From: Triparma columacea
Taxonomy: Eukaryota > Sar > Bolidophyceae > Parmales > Triparmaceae
DNA: 32,844 nt
Reading direction: 5' to 3'
NCBI GenBank assembly: GCA_030267965.1
Contig: BRYA01000627.1
Coordinates: 5,392-38,235 of the forward strand
The notes below the pieces were generated by a model that saw only the letters and a program-made list of their open reading frames with translations, ran no database searches and was not told the origin of the DNA. Positions 1 to 9,575 of this stretch are shown here, piece by piece. Both the position numbers and the translations under genes were made by a program. Each line of letters starts with the position of its first letter. The stretch's first letter is position 1.

Positions 1-58
1 GGGGGGAGGAGGGAGGAGGAGGGGGGAGGAGGGGGGAGGAGGGGGGGGGGCTAACTCA
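1..58. repeat. Left-edge G/GGA-rich low-complexity tract
   Basis: The window opens with G runs separated by AGG units up to position 50, inside the intron after TBC exon 2. A run of C closes the right end (32834-32844). Such ends are typical of where assemblies stop. Confidence 0.7.
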
Positions 59-59
59 C

Positions 60-979
60 CTTATGCGCTCGTGCAAAGGGCGGTCGATTAGCTTGAGCCT
101 TTGAAATATGAGCTCGCAAGTGTGCACCGGTCTTGTCTTGGGCTGCACTCTGTTCTTCATGTTGATCCTCTCCTGCTGCTCCGTGAGCTGCTCCACCGTC
201 CTCGGGTCGTAGAGGGATACCACGGAGTTGAGGACGGCGTCGAAGACGTTCCAGGCGGCGGCCTCGACGTGCTGGGGGGGGACGCCGTGGGGGTCCTCTG
301 AGATTGCGTAGTATATTAGGCCGCAGAGCTCGTGCATGCCCTGGCGGTAGGATATGGAGGGGTGGAGGAGGGTGCAGGAAAGGAAAAGGATGTTCTGGAT
401 GGACTCTACTACGGCAGGGGAGTCGTGGAAGTATGTAGGAGGGACGGAGTTTATGTATAGACGGGATAGGTCAATCTTTATCTCATTGAGGAGCTCATTT
501 GCTGAGTAAAACTTTTTCCAGCTGTGATGGTGGGTGGAGTGGGTGGTGTCGGGAGGGATGGCGAAGTGGAGTGTGTGGGGGGGCGGATGTGAGGGGTGAG
601 GGGGGGGGGGGTTGTGTATCCGATGAAATGTGAGCAAAAGATGAGCAAAAGATGAGTAAAAGATGAGCAAATGTCAGCAAAAGATCACTCACGTATCGTC
701 AACGTCACCTTCAGAACTGTTTCTAGCGCTTGATAGTGGATCATCAAGAACTAAAGGATCCTCAGACTCTGAAGTGGATCCATGAACTGAGGGAAGGTGA
801 GATTCTAACAGTTTAAGGTACGTATCGCTTAGTTTTATTAATACAGCGTCATTTGTATAATCATCATTAACTCCAATACATGATTCTAGCCACCGTTGTG
901 CAATTGATGCCATTGAAAAGGTGGAAAAGGTGGAAATGGGATTTGGGCCCCACGAAGAAGAGGCCGAGATTCTAGTCAT
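60..979 (-). CDS. TBC-domain Rab GTPase-activating protein, TBC1D5-like (3' end off the window)
   Basis: Two exons read on the minus strand: 979-693 and 521-60. The intron 522-692 (GTGAGT...CAG) keeps frame, and another GTGAGT donor at 59 shows the gene continues off the left edge. The visible 249 residues contain the start of a Rab-GAP TBC domain: a WKKF entry, the arginine-finger signature IKIDLSR, and the glutamine-finger signature YRQGM followed by HEL. The order DDPLS, then W, then IxxDxxR, then YRQGMHEL is that of TBC1D5, which in animals acts on Rab7 with retromer at late endosomes. Catalytic R and Q are both present, so GAP activity is plausible. An alternative start is the Met at 911-913. 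The first exon is serine and acid rich. It diverges from the SGF29-like gene, with 192 bp between starts. The TBC call is strong; the TBC1D5 subfamily is moderately supported. Confidence 0.85.
522..692 (-). repeat. Intron with 11-bp tandem repeat
   Basis: Most of the first TBC-gene intron is a degenerate tandem array of an 11-bp unit (plus strand TGAGCAAAAGA), four to five copies at 631-685. The array runs almost up to the 5' splice site. A run of G follows at 601-612. This looks like simple-sequence expansion inside an intron. Confidence 0.8.
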
Positions 980-1171
980 CCTAGTCAGTCCATTTTTAGG
1001 CGGAAAATATCATAGTTACGATATAATAATTGGTGAAGCCTTCACTTTGATCGCTTATATCCAATCGAAGTTGTCAGATTTGAATATAACGATTGAATTA
1101 GGAAAAATAATCGAGCCATCCTCGGAAGACTACAACTTCTAAACCCCAATTATCATCAACCACACGTTACA

Positions 1172-2623
1172 ATGCATTCAATGACAGGATGTAATGACAA
1201 AATACGATCAGAGCGATCGTACACTCCAACTATTTATGCTTCCGCACAGCCATCGTCAAAAATGTCTGCAACTGTACCCACAACAATGCAAACAACACAG
1301 ACAACTACAATAGCACCACCATCACGAAAAACAACAGCACCATCTTCATCTTCTTCCTCAGCTCCTGGTCCCCCAGTCTTCACTCCCATGGCAGTGAACT
1401 CCACCGCAATATTAGAGAAGTCAACTGAGCATATAGCCAAGGCAATATTCGGTGGCAACAAGAGCAACGGTTTCAACAACGCCGTAAGCTGCCTCCAACG
1501 TGTAAAGAAGCAGCGTATCCTCAGCATAACCCGCTACAAGCGTCAGGAGGATACCCCCTCCGTAACCGTCGACGAGCAGGCCCTGGCCCCGGCCATCCTC
1601 AACCCCCACACCGTCATGAGGATGAAACAGGAGTACCAGGCGGGGATAGAGTTCTGCGACAAACTCAAGACGCAGCTTAGCGACGTCATGAACTTCATGC
1701 ATAAGAAGGGGATGATAGAGGAGATTGAGGAGGAGGAGGTTGAAGAAGAGCAGGGGAAGGGGAAGGGGGGGAAGAAGAACAAGCAGGGGGGGGGGGGGGG
1801 GGGGAGCAGGGGGGGGACAGGTAAGAAGGCAAAGGTAGGGGAGAAGGGAAGCACAGTAGACGTGGAGGGTGAATACTCCAGCAAGGGGGGGGCTGCGGGG
1901 GAGGGGGCGCAGGCGCAGGCGCAGGACCCAGTAGACCACTTCGCGGGGATATCTACCATGAGGAAGAACCGGAAGAACTCCGAGGTGCCGAACTCGATCT
2001 CGCCTCTGAGGATGAACGACTTGCTGGTTGCGTCGCTATGGAACGAGGAGGACAGGGAGTACCTTAGGCAGGTGGACGAAAGGGGGGAGAGGATAATGAC
2101 GAAGAAGGAGGCGGGGATTAGGGCGTTCGAAATATCTAGGTGGAGGTCGATGTTGGTGGGGGACCTTTGCTGCTGCAAGGTTTCACCCCAGGATGACCAC
2201 TGGATGGTGGGGAGGGTAGCCATGGCCTGGAACCCTCCGCCCGGGGCGAGCTACAAGAGCATCGCCACCATGAAACCTGCCGAGAGGGCCGCCGTCCTGG
2301 ACAAGGTCGCCGTGCTCGACGCGGACACCACGGCGCAACGGGAGGGGCAGCAGCTCCCCATGCACGTTATGGACAGGGGCAACGTCCTCCCCCTCCCGAG
2401 GTCGGTCCTGGAGGCGGCGCAGTGGGGCTCGAGGTGCAAGAAGAAGACCCCGCTCCTGGCGGTCTACCCGGACACAACGACCCTGTACCCGGCGACGGCC
2501 GTGGACAACAGCACGTACTGCAGGGGGGACGACGACGTCGTGGTTTGCGAGTTTAAGGACGACGGAGGGGCGAAGAGACACGTGCTGGCGAGACATGTAA
2601 CGCTGTACCCAGAGGGGGGGTGA
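1172..2623 (+). CDS. SGF29: SGF29-like SAGA-complex subunit with C-terminal tandem Tudor domain
   Basis: Single-exon frame of 483 residues. The C-terminal 60 residues show the SGF29 Tudor signature: LLAVYPDTTTLYPA, then an acidic/aromatic stretch ending CEFKDD and a final valine-rich strand. In SGF29 these residues form the pocket reading H3K4me2/me3, which brings the Gcn5 acetyltransferase module of SAGA/ATAC to promoters. A helical segment near residues 150-180 and a low-complexity Lys/Glu/Gly middle (about 185-245) precede it. The N-terminal 80 residues are Ser/Thr/Pro rich, so translation could start at Met1 (1172) or the in-frame ATG at 1262. The middle contains an uninterrupted 19-G run (1786-1804) read as glycine, which is prone to length error. 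No intron is needed. It diverges from the TBC gene. The domain call is firm; SAGA membership follows from the family. Confidence 0.85.
   Translation: MHSMTGCNDKIRSERSYTPTIYASAQPSSKMSATVPTTMQTTQTTTIAPPSRKTTAPSSSSSSAPGPPVFTPMAVNSTAILEKSTEHIAKAIFGGNKSNGFNNAVSCLQRVKKQRILSITRYKRQEDTPSVTVDEQALAPAILNPHTVMRMKQEYQAGIEFCDKLKTQLSDVMNFMHKKGMIEEIEEEEVEEEQGKGKGGKKNKQGGGGGGSRGGTGKKAKVGEKGSTVDVEGEYSSKGGAAGEGAQAQAQDPVDHFAGISTMRKNRKNSEVPNSISPLRMNDLLVASLWNEEDREYLRQVDERGERIMTKKEAGIRAFEISRWRSMLVGDLCCCKVSPQDDHWMVGRVAMAWNPPPGASYKSIATMKPAERAAVLDKVAVLDADTTAQREGQQLPMHVMDRGNVLPLPRSVLEAAQWGSRCKKKTPLLAVYPDTTTLYPATAVDNSTYCRGDDDVVVCEFKDDGGAKRHVLARHVTLYPEGG
1786..1804 (+). repeat. 19-nt poly-G run inside a coding region
   Basis: Nineteen consecutive G fall inside the SGF29-like frame and encode a glycine run. 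The reading frame is the same before and after the run, so the assembled length is frame-compatible. Confidence 0.9.
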
Positions 2624-3461
2624 GGCGGAGGTGGATTGACTATTTATAGTGAGGGAGGAGAGGTGGCTGGATTAGGTGGGAATGTGGTAAAATAGGAATC
2701 ACATGCATTTGGTTTCAGCCCCGAATGGAAGTTCTATTGTGTATAGTTTTAATAAATACATAGCGCCCTGCTTCCGATTCTATACGAATCCTTCGTCATT
2801 TGCCCATGTTTAGGTTTGTTATCTCAAGACAGAATCTTCGACGGGAAATTCTATCTAATGTGAACCTCAGACTGGATCTGAGCGCTTTACAGCAACACTG
2901 TCATTTAACAGAAAACTAGCGTATTTGTCACTCAGGAGAGCATTAACATCTAACCCAATATTTTCAAAAATTTAAAATTTTTTAGAGCATTAACATCTAT
3001 CCCATTTTTTACAATTTGATCAATTTACAACATTGTATCAAACAAAATATCTTTCAATTTCTTTTGTTCACATCAAATACATTTTACATTTCTAAGAAAA
3101 GTTAAAAAGATAAATTAATTTTTAAAACATACAGAAACCCTCTTAGAAGTTTATGAGTCAATATTAATGATTAATTACAAACCGTATATTATGAAAATAG
3201 AACTGAAAATAGTTTTTCTTAAAAGTGGTCAATGAAACATTGAAGCCATTCAGTGATAGAATGATGATCATTGATATAAATGTGATTCCAGTGATTCAAA
3301 TTACCGTGAATGAAAATCGACAAAATTTGGGTTATCATATTTTCTGCCTCCGAAGCAAAAACTCTTCCCGGATTTTTGCTCCAAAAACTCAAACTTCAAA
3401 GTCTCGCAAAACGCCCCACCCTCCCACCTTCTCCCCTCCATTCCCCCCCCCCCTCCTCGTT
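2624..3461. other. Gene-free AT-rich gap with a partial direct repeat
   Basis: This is the longest non-coding stretch. From about 2930 to 3330 it is markedly AT-rich, unlike the GC-rich genes on either side. It has two related segments beginning AGAGCATTAACATCTA (2937-2960 and 2984-3006), offset by 47 bp. No terminal inverted repeats, target-site duplication or long ORF was found. It should include the 3' end of the SGF29-like gene and the promoter and 5' UTR of the gene from 3462. A frame open from 3225 could extend that protein but has a different composition. Confidence 0.6.
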
Positions 3462-6400
3462 ATGTCTTTCCCGTATCGTAACAACCTTCTGTCCTCTCTT
3501 CCAACCCCATTCCTCCTTCTCCCCTCCTCACGGTCTCGCCACAATCTTCTGGACTCCCTCCTGTCTTCATTAATTCTCTCACCGCTCATCTCCTCAAAGG
3601 ACGGGAGCTTCGGCGACGCTGTCGTCCTGATAGAATCTTACGAGGGCTCGGCTAGGTGCACAGTCATCCTTCCAACTTCCCTCCCCCCGAAGAGCAAGCA
3701 CATTCGGCATTCTGCCTACGCCATGGTCCTGAGTCCAAAGGTAGGCTACGGCGATGACGTTGAGGAGGGCTACAACTTCGTGCAGTCTCATCTGTCAAAT
3801 ATTCTATCCTCGTTGCCCTTTGTCTACATGTGTATCCCTGAAGGTTGGGAACCTGCTGAGATCCCTGAGCGCTACAAGGGCATGGAAGGCTTCGACGGGG
3901 AGGTATTGGACGGTAGCAGGGAGGCTTGGGAGCTCTTCACCTGCATTGACAGTTCGCGCATGCCCCCTGCGGTATGGGACGGTCATGCAGTCTTCAAGAG
4001 GATTTCAAGTATGGTTCACAAGACGAGAATGAACGGAACAGAGAGGAAGGGCTTATCCTTGCTTCTCATGAACGACATCGTCGAGGAGTACGAGACGCTT
4101 AGCCAGATCATCACTGTCGAAAGGAGGGAGATTGAAAGGAATTGTGGGGCGGGAGTCGGGGGTGGGGGCAAGGTGGTCGTTGACAAGAATCTGGGGAGCG
4201 AGTGGTTCGGTGATGCTGAAGCTTACATCGATGGTATTATAACAACCGACCCCAAAATTGGCACCCAGAGCTGCTACGGCATCGAGGTTATAAGCACGGG
4301 AAATTCTGAGGGGGCCGGGAGGATGGGTTGGCTGGTTCTCTCTAGCTCAGGCTATTACCCCAACAGGAGGGGCGAAGAAGAGGACGCGGACACCCCCCCT
4401 CCCCCCCCTCAGCTGGACATCAACAAGAACAGTGATGCCGGAGTCAAGGACTCTGAAGAGGGGCACGAAAGAATTAAGGAGTATAGGCGTGTTGCCAGCG
4501 CCTTTCGAAGTTTGGGGGAGGACCTCAGGCTGGCAAACGAGTCCTGTCGGGGTGGTGATGACTATGCCATGATGTATGAGGGGGCTGTGAAGGCTAGGAT
4601 CGGCGAAGAGTACGAAATTTCTGTCACGCTAATTGGGGCCGAAGGCCTCAAGGACCCTCATTATTAGGTACAACATGAACGTTAGGAAGTACTACAGGGG
4701 CAAGGATTACTACGATCTAGAAGTTGTGCCGGACGAGGACGACGGGAGGGAGAACAAGGAAACGTTGCACCCTGTGTTGGGTCTGATGGGAGCGGGGATG
4801 GTCGACCCTGGTCCTGATGGAGGTGTCTGGGTCAGAGTTTACGGCGAAGGCATGTGGGATGAGTGGAAGGAAATCGGAGACTATGACAATGCTGTTACGA
4901 AAGTTTGGGTAGACAGGGAGGATGTATCGGAGGAGACTCCCGAGAGGACCATCAGAGAGATGGAAGTCATCAAGAGCAGGGAGGAGAAAGAGGAGGCCGG
5001 CGAAAATAGAGTCGAGGTTAGCGTAGTCTACGGCCCGTCAGGAGGGCACATGATGTCACTCGTAAACGAGCTTACACCCAGATTCCCAAAGGTTCTCATG
5101 TTTGAGTTCACCACCTTGTCCTCTTACTCCGACTTTGATGCGAAAGAAGTAGCCCATAAGATTGTGGCTGGGGGCGAAACAACGCTAATCGTCGTCACTT
5201 CACCCTTCACCACCCTTCCGATAATAGAAACTCTCTCGAAGGCTCCAGGGATGAGGTGAGAGAGAGAGAGAGAGAGGAGGAGGAGGAGGAGGAGGAGGAG
5301 CAGGAGAAAGAACTACTCATAATCACATCTCTAACCCACCCTTTCACAGGCTCAAGACGACCACAGCGTGCATATCCTGCTACAATCACTCCTATACCCC
5401 AAAGGGGCGCAACTCATCCCCTATCCCACTCCCCGTACTCGGGGACCTTCTCTCAAATTATACAACGTCTGCCATTTGCTACATGCCCGAGATGGGATGG
5501 AAAAACGAGGCCCTGTGGAAAATTCTGGGAATGAAGGAAAGGGGGAGAGTGATGAGGGTCACCAAGGGAACCCTTGACGAGGGAATCAAGGAGGAGGTCG
5601 GCTACGTGGATCTTTACTACGAGGAGGGGTTCTCAGAAGGTAGAAAGAAGGAGGTTGCTTGGGACAGTGGCTACAGGGGGGAGGCGAGGTGGAGGACACT
5701 TAAGGTGGATGGAGTTTGCGACGTTGAGTACATGTCGACAGTGCTGGAAAAGGTGCTTGGGGTGAAGTGGGTCGGAGGTGAGGAGGAGCGGCTAGAGAAG
5801 TGAGGGGAAGCGGCGACTGAACCCAGTGGGATGGCTGTCCGCTTGCCGCGCTTCGTTTGTCGCCTTATTTCGCTTATTCTTTTGTCACCTTATTCCTCTT
5901 CTAGCTCACTCCCCTCCCCCCGCCGCTCATCGCAGTAACGGCCCTCACTTCGCCACCCCCACTACAAGTCGAGGACGCTGGAAAGGGGGGAGGCTTGTGG
6001 CGGAAGATGAGCACCCTTGCGAGGAAAAAGGTGGAGAGGGACAAGGCGATGACTGCAGGAAGGAAGAGACTCGAGGAGAGGCTGTCAGAATGGCTAGAGA
6101 AGTTCAACAAGGGCAAAAATGAGCGCCGAGTTATCTCCGTGTCAGGATCCTTCAAGTCCCTCACAACGTCCGTCGTGTTCTCAGGTTACGCCTCCGCCCC
6201 TCGATCCTTGAACTTTTCACCAGCTCCTCAATCGACGGGCCACGTGACCGTGATGGCCGATGGCATGGACGAGGACGGTTGGTCCATGATAGAGGACATA
6301 CTGAACTCGTGCAGTCCCACTTTGCACTACGAGAAGAGGCCCCTACCCAAGATTTCTGACGTCGACAGGGAGCTAGTGGAGAGTGGTTACGACCACATAC

Positions 6401-6600
6401 CCTTGCCACAGAACTGGCAGTACACGGGGTCGTCTTATGTAAAATTCGGGGGGGGCTCGTCGAAGCTGAGGCCCGACATCGACGACATTGTCCTGAGGGA
6501 GCTGAGGAGAAGGACGGATCTTGTCCAGGAGTGGAACGAGAGTATTGAGGGGAGGAAGGGGGACGAGGTCCTGGAGTGTTGGAAATTTATAAGGTGGTAA
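3462..6600 (+). CDS. Probable DNAAF9/Shulin-like outer-arm dynein assembly factor
   Basis: Exons read as 3462-4573, 4668-5255, 5350-5777 and 5936-6600, giving 930 residues. Introns 2 (5256-5349) and 3 (5778-5935) have GTGAG donors and preserve frame. Intron 1 (4574-4667, GTATGA donor) is doubtful; see findings. Near residue 490, after a beta strand, lies a P-loop-like loop GPSGGHMMS with no lysine, so nucleotide binding is questionable. The C-terminus (from about 800) resembles a CobW-C-like domain. It ends with LPQNWQYTGSSYVKFGGG and RPDID, the layout I recall from the C-terminus of C20orf194/DNAAF9, the human counterpart of ciliate Shulin. Shulin packages outer-arm dynein before transport into cilia. 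The N-terminal half has no motif I can name. The start is uncertain: Met 3462 fits base composition, while Met 3225 is also in frame. Identity is an inference from the C-terminus. Confidence 0.5.
5256..5349 (+). repeat. Intron carrying (GA)n and (GGA)n microsatellites
   Basis: The 94-nt second intron of the DNAAF9-like gene opens with a GA dinucleotide run directly after its GT donor. It passes into a GGA trinucleotide run and ends at a TTTCACAG acceptor. Confidence 0.8.
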
Positions 6601-6772
6601 ATGCAGGATGAGGTGGGAAGAGGTGGGAAGAGGAGGGAAGCTAAAGTTGTGCAATTACGGAACAGTTCACAGTGAGAAGTCAAATACAAGGTTATTATTT
6701 TTCTCGTCGACCAAATATTGATAGAAAGAGCTCGTTGAGATGAGGATAAGGACGCAATGGGGGCATGGGAGA

Positions 6773-6804
6773 AGTAGAGGCAAGAACTACCTAGAACCTC
6801 TACT
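6773..6804 (-). other. Hairpin in the GPx 3' UTR
   Basis: Perfect 8-bp stem (AGTAGAGG with CCTCTACT) around a 16-nt loop, extendable by three pairs past a one-base bulge. It lacks the GA/GA quartet of a SECIS in either register I tried, so it may simply be a 3'-end structure. Confidence 0.5.
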
Positions 6805-6826
6805 CTCACTTTTATTTTCAACCCCT

Positions 6827-6859
6827 TCACGCCTGCTCGAGCCCTGTTCGGGCCGTCAT
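6827..6859 (-). promoter_or_regulatory. Weak SECIS candidate in the GPx 3' UTR
   Basis: Read on the minus strand, an ATGAC core (6859-6855) is followed seven bases later by an AA in a possible loop. A TGA (6829-6827) closes the element, as in the SECIS quartet plan. However, the intervening helix pairs poorly and is shorter than usual. It is listed because a UGA-decoding gene requires such an element in this UTR, not because the fold is convincing. Confidence 0.2.
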
Positions 6860-6924
6860 TACAACCCTCATCACATTGTACTCATTCATCATACGCAGTC
6901 TCCAAAACAACGCAACCGCTGTGC

Positions 6925-8110
6925 CTAAACCTTTGTTTCCTCCTCCTTGCCGACGGCGGCGGCTGCGGCGGATTTTTCTCCATCGGCAACACTGCTCCCT
7001 CTCCCAGTCTCCAACCTTGTGAGTAACTCCTCGATATCGTCCTCCATCTCATCGGGAGCCTGCTTGCTCCCGAACCTTTTGTAAGGGAGGCCCTCTCCCG
7101 AGACGAGGAATTTCCCTGCGAGGGCGGTGAGCGAAGCGAGCCGCGGAAGAGGTGGGTGCGTTATTGGGGTGCGTTAGTGGGGAGTGGGGTGGTTAGGTTT
7201 GTGCGTCGAGCGAGTGTCAGTAGCGCTTTCCCCCATCTTTCACCATCCTCTCTTTTTCATTTTTCGCCTATTCTCACCAAAGTTCCACCTCACTTCCTTG
7301 GTACCATCATCCCAGGGGAGCTTAGACTTCAGGAAGCTGAAGACCTCGTTGGTCTATGGCCGGGATTGGGTAAGAGCATACCGACGACGGAAGGAGTTAG
7401 TCAAGTCATGATCAACAATGCATGCGTGAATATTTGAAAGAATAGGAAGATATCTCACCTTGCTTCCGTTCACGTTGCTCTTCGCCATGAAGTGGAACTT
7501 CTCGTTTGCCCCCTTACCGTCATCTCCCTTGTACTTGCTGACAAATTGAAGGATCGCTTCATTAGACTTGGGCTCCTGGGGGAGGTGTGGAGCGAAGCAG
7601 CGAACAAAGGGGGGTTAACTTTTGGTGCATCAAATACCGAGACATGCACCGAGATATGTCCTCGACGACGACGCGTAATGTCTAACCTGTTTGCCAAATT
7701 GGTTGCAGGGGAAGCAGACAATCTCAAGCCCCCTGCTGTGGTACTTGTCGTAAAGCTTCACCAACCCGCTGTAGTTCTTGTTTGTTAAGCCTATCGGAGT
7801 GGTGGTGAGGGTGGTGGGGTGAGCCTAAGTTTTACGATTCCTAGAAAGATTAGGGTTGGCGATAGGGTTGGCGAGGTTACCTCAAAAGCTCGCCACATTC
7901 GTAACAATAACGACGGAGAACTTGAAGTCGTCCATTCTCTTCATTGTACCATCCATTTGCAACGCCTCTGAGAAATTTGTGACGCGGGTTAGTTGGTTTT
8001 CATGGACCATTTACCAGGTGAGAAGGCGGAAGTTGTTGCTGCTCACCCAAATCATAGAAGGAGCCTTTAGGCGTCACAGATTCCTTCCCGAACAGAAATC
8101 TGGAGCCCAT
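6925..8110 (-). CDS. Selenocysteine glutathione peroxidase (in-frame UGA at catalytic site)
   Basis: Six exons on the minus strand: 8110-8047, 7967-7881, 7790-7687, 7575-7459, 7353-7278 and 7115-6925. All join in frame to 212 residues. The family order is complete: FYDL near the start, then NVASFU-GLTN, FPCNQFG, EP and RWNF-GKFLV. The codon at the peroxidatic position (residue 50, bases 7884-7882) is TGA, exactly where GPx enzymes have Sec or Cys. The other tetrad members are present: Gln in CNQFG, and Trp and Asn in RWNF. It should reduce hydrogen peroxide or lipid hydroperoxides with glutathione or thioredoxin. The C-terminal tail is Ala/Glu/Lys rich. No clear targeting peptide is visible, so it is possibly cytosolic. 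The TGA is followed by one base and then an intron. It diverges from the HPP gene. Reading TGA as a true stop would discard every downstream conserved motif. Confidence 0.93.
7882..7884 (-). other. Predicted selenocysteine codon (UGA)
   Basis: TGA read on the minus strand between NVASF and GLTN of the GPx frame. Conserved coding sequence continues through four further exons to a normal TAG at 6927-6925. Confidence 0.9.
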
Positions 8111-8343
8111 GTCGGCCAATGAAGATGTAAACGACGCTCTCTTTGTCGGTGATTTTGACATTGTTGTTATAAAACTGGTCCAGTCACAAAAGCCGAGACC
8201 AGAACAATCAGCCCAGTTCTTGTGTCAGCAGGAATCTTGTGGAGGTTTTGGTGTGATTTTAGTATTTCAAATTCCTTTTTCCAATCCCTCTACGTCCATC
8301 CGCACATTTCGCTCCCCTACCTTCTAGAGAGTCGTTGAGGTGC
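8111..8343. promoter_or_regulatory. Divergent intergenic region, GPx / HPP
   Basis: The 233 bp between the two start codons must contain both promoters and 5' UTRs. I see no TATA box or other motif I would defend. Confidence 0.4.
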
Positions 8344-9395
8344 ATGCCACATACAGTCAGTTCATTCCAATCCAGTGAAGATGTTGAGGTTTCTAAAGAG
8401 TTTGAGGGCGAGACGGTGACTCGAGATGAACCAATTTATGTGTCTGATGAGACAGCTGGTACACCCTCGACTTCACACAGTGTCGATAATGACATAGAAA
8501 AACTTGGCTCTTTCGAACACACGACGATATCCCAACCCTCTCCCAAACAAGGATCAATTTCAGATGATGTCAAACGAACTAAACCAAGAAACTTTCTGGG
8601 TAACGTTCTAGAAAATATCAAGGGCGATGGCAGCAAGTCTCCGCCCCGCGTTTCTCTCGTATCCACTGTGCTCTCCGGCTTATTTTCTTTCATCGGCATT
8701 TTTTCCGTCAGCTTCATATCACATCACGGCGGGGCCGAAACTTTGGTCATAGCGTCCTTTGGTGGTGAGTGTGCATAGGAAAGTTGCGTTAGAAGGGCTG
8801 GGTGTTTGTTACTGTCTCGAAACACCATTGACCTCACTATGACACTCCCGCCACCTTTTACCCCGCCCCCCCCTCCTTCCCCCAGCTTCCGCCGTTCTCA
8901 TCTACGATTCAATCCAGTCGCCTCTCGCTCAGCCCCGCAACGTCGTAGGAGGTCAAATCGTAAGCGCCTTCGTTGGCGTCTCCGTTTTCAAGCTCTTCAA
9001 CGCGTGGGGGTCGGACTCGTTCTACGAGCCGGCAGCCAGCGCCTCTGCAGTGGCGATCGCCGTGGTTTGCATGGACTTGACTAAAACTCTCCATCCGCCT
9101 GGGGGTGCTACGGCGCTTATTGCTGTCATTGGGGGCAGGTGAGATGTGAGGGAGGGGGGAGGGCGTACGTGGAAATGCAGGGGGTTTCAAAGCTATAAGT
9201 TCCCCTCTGCCCCCTACACCTGCCTCAATGATCTTATTCTCGCCTCCCGTGTACGCTCTTCGCAGCTCCGTTACTGATTTGGGGTATTTGTACGTCGTCT
9301 ACCCGGTTGGAATGGGAGTCATAATAATGCTATCCATTGCAATCTTGCTCAACAACCTAGTAGGTACGCGATCATACCCCACCTTCTGGTGGTAA
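8344..9395 (+). CDS. HPP-family integral membrane protein (possible plastid nitrite/anion transporter)
   Basis: Exons 8344-8764, 8886-9138 and 9266-9395 join in frame to 267 residues. The HPP family signatures are all present: ASFGASAVL at the first splice junction, SPLAQPRNVVGG, and the name-giving LHPPGGATALIAV. It ends RSYPTFWW, as in other family members. About four membrane segments can be picked out, the first near residues 108-130 (SLVSTVLSGLFSFIGIF). The first 100 residues are acidic and Ser/Thr rich and hold no obvious plastid signal. Cyanobacterial and plant plastid HPP proteins have been linked to nitrite transport, so that is a possible role here, but it is not shown. The start at 8344 is the first ATG in a frame open back to 8263, and a further upstream exon cannot be excluded. 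Confidence 0.9.
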
Positions 9396-9575
9396 TTCCA
9401 GTGATACAAATGTAGAGTAATTTGCCGCGTTAACCCTTAAGGTGGCCATAACTCTTGTGTCAGAAAATCTTGTTTGGATTTTTGTTGTTGATTATTAGTA
9501 TTTCCATTAAACAGCACCCCCCTAATCGGCGCGACCAGCCCCCACCCCCCCAAGCATTATCGTCTCCTTTGCTTT

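Larger units (their letters stand above)
6601..6924. other. Convergent 3' region between DNAAF9-like and GPx genes
   Basis: Both neighbouring genes end here, so the stretch should be two 3' UTRs. Read on the minus strand it is where the SECIS element of the selenocysteine GPx should lie. It contains one strong hairpin (8-bp stem 6773-6780 with 6797-6804) and one ATGA...TGA pair (6859-6827). Neither is a clear SECIS by eye. No ORF worth calling was seen. Confidence 0.6.

Noticed and set aside
921..1142. 73-codon plus-strand frame at the TBC/SGF29 divergent region
   Set aside because: It overlaps the first TBC exon in antisense and then runs through the promoter, with no recognisable motif. 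Its codons end just before the SGF29 start, which looks coincidental.
3225..3461. Upstream extension of the DNAAF9-like protein from an earlier ATG
   Set aside because: Composition is AT-rich and low complexity compared with the rest. The Met at 3462 starts the GC-rich coding-like part, though the extension cannot be fully excluded.
7492..7788. Plus-strand 98-codon frame over the GPx gene
   Set aside because: It is a shadow of GPx exons 3-4 and has no independent support.
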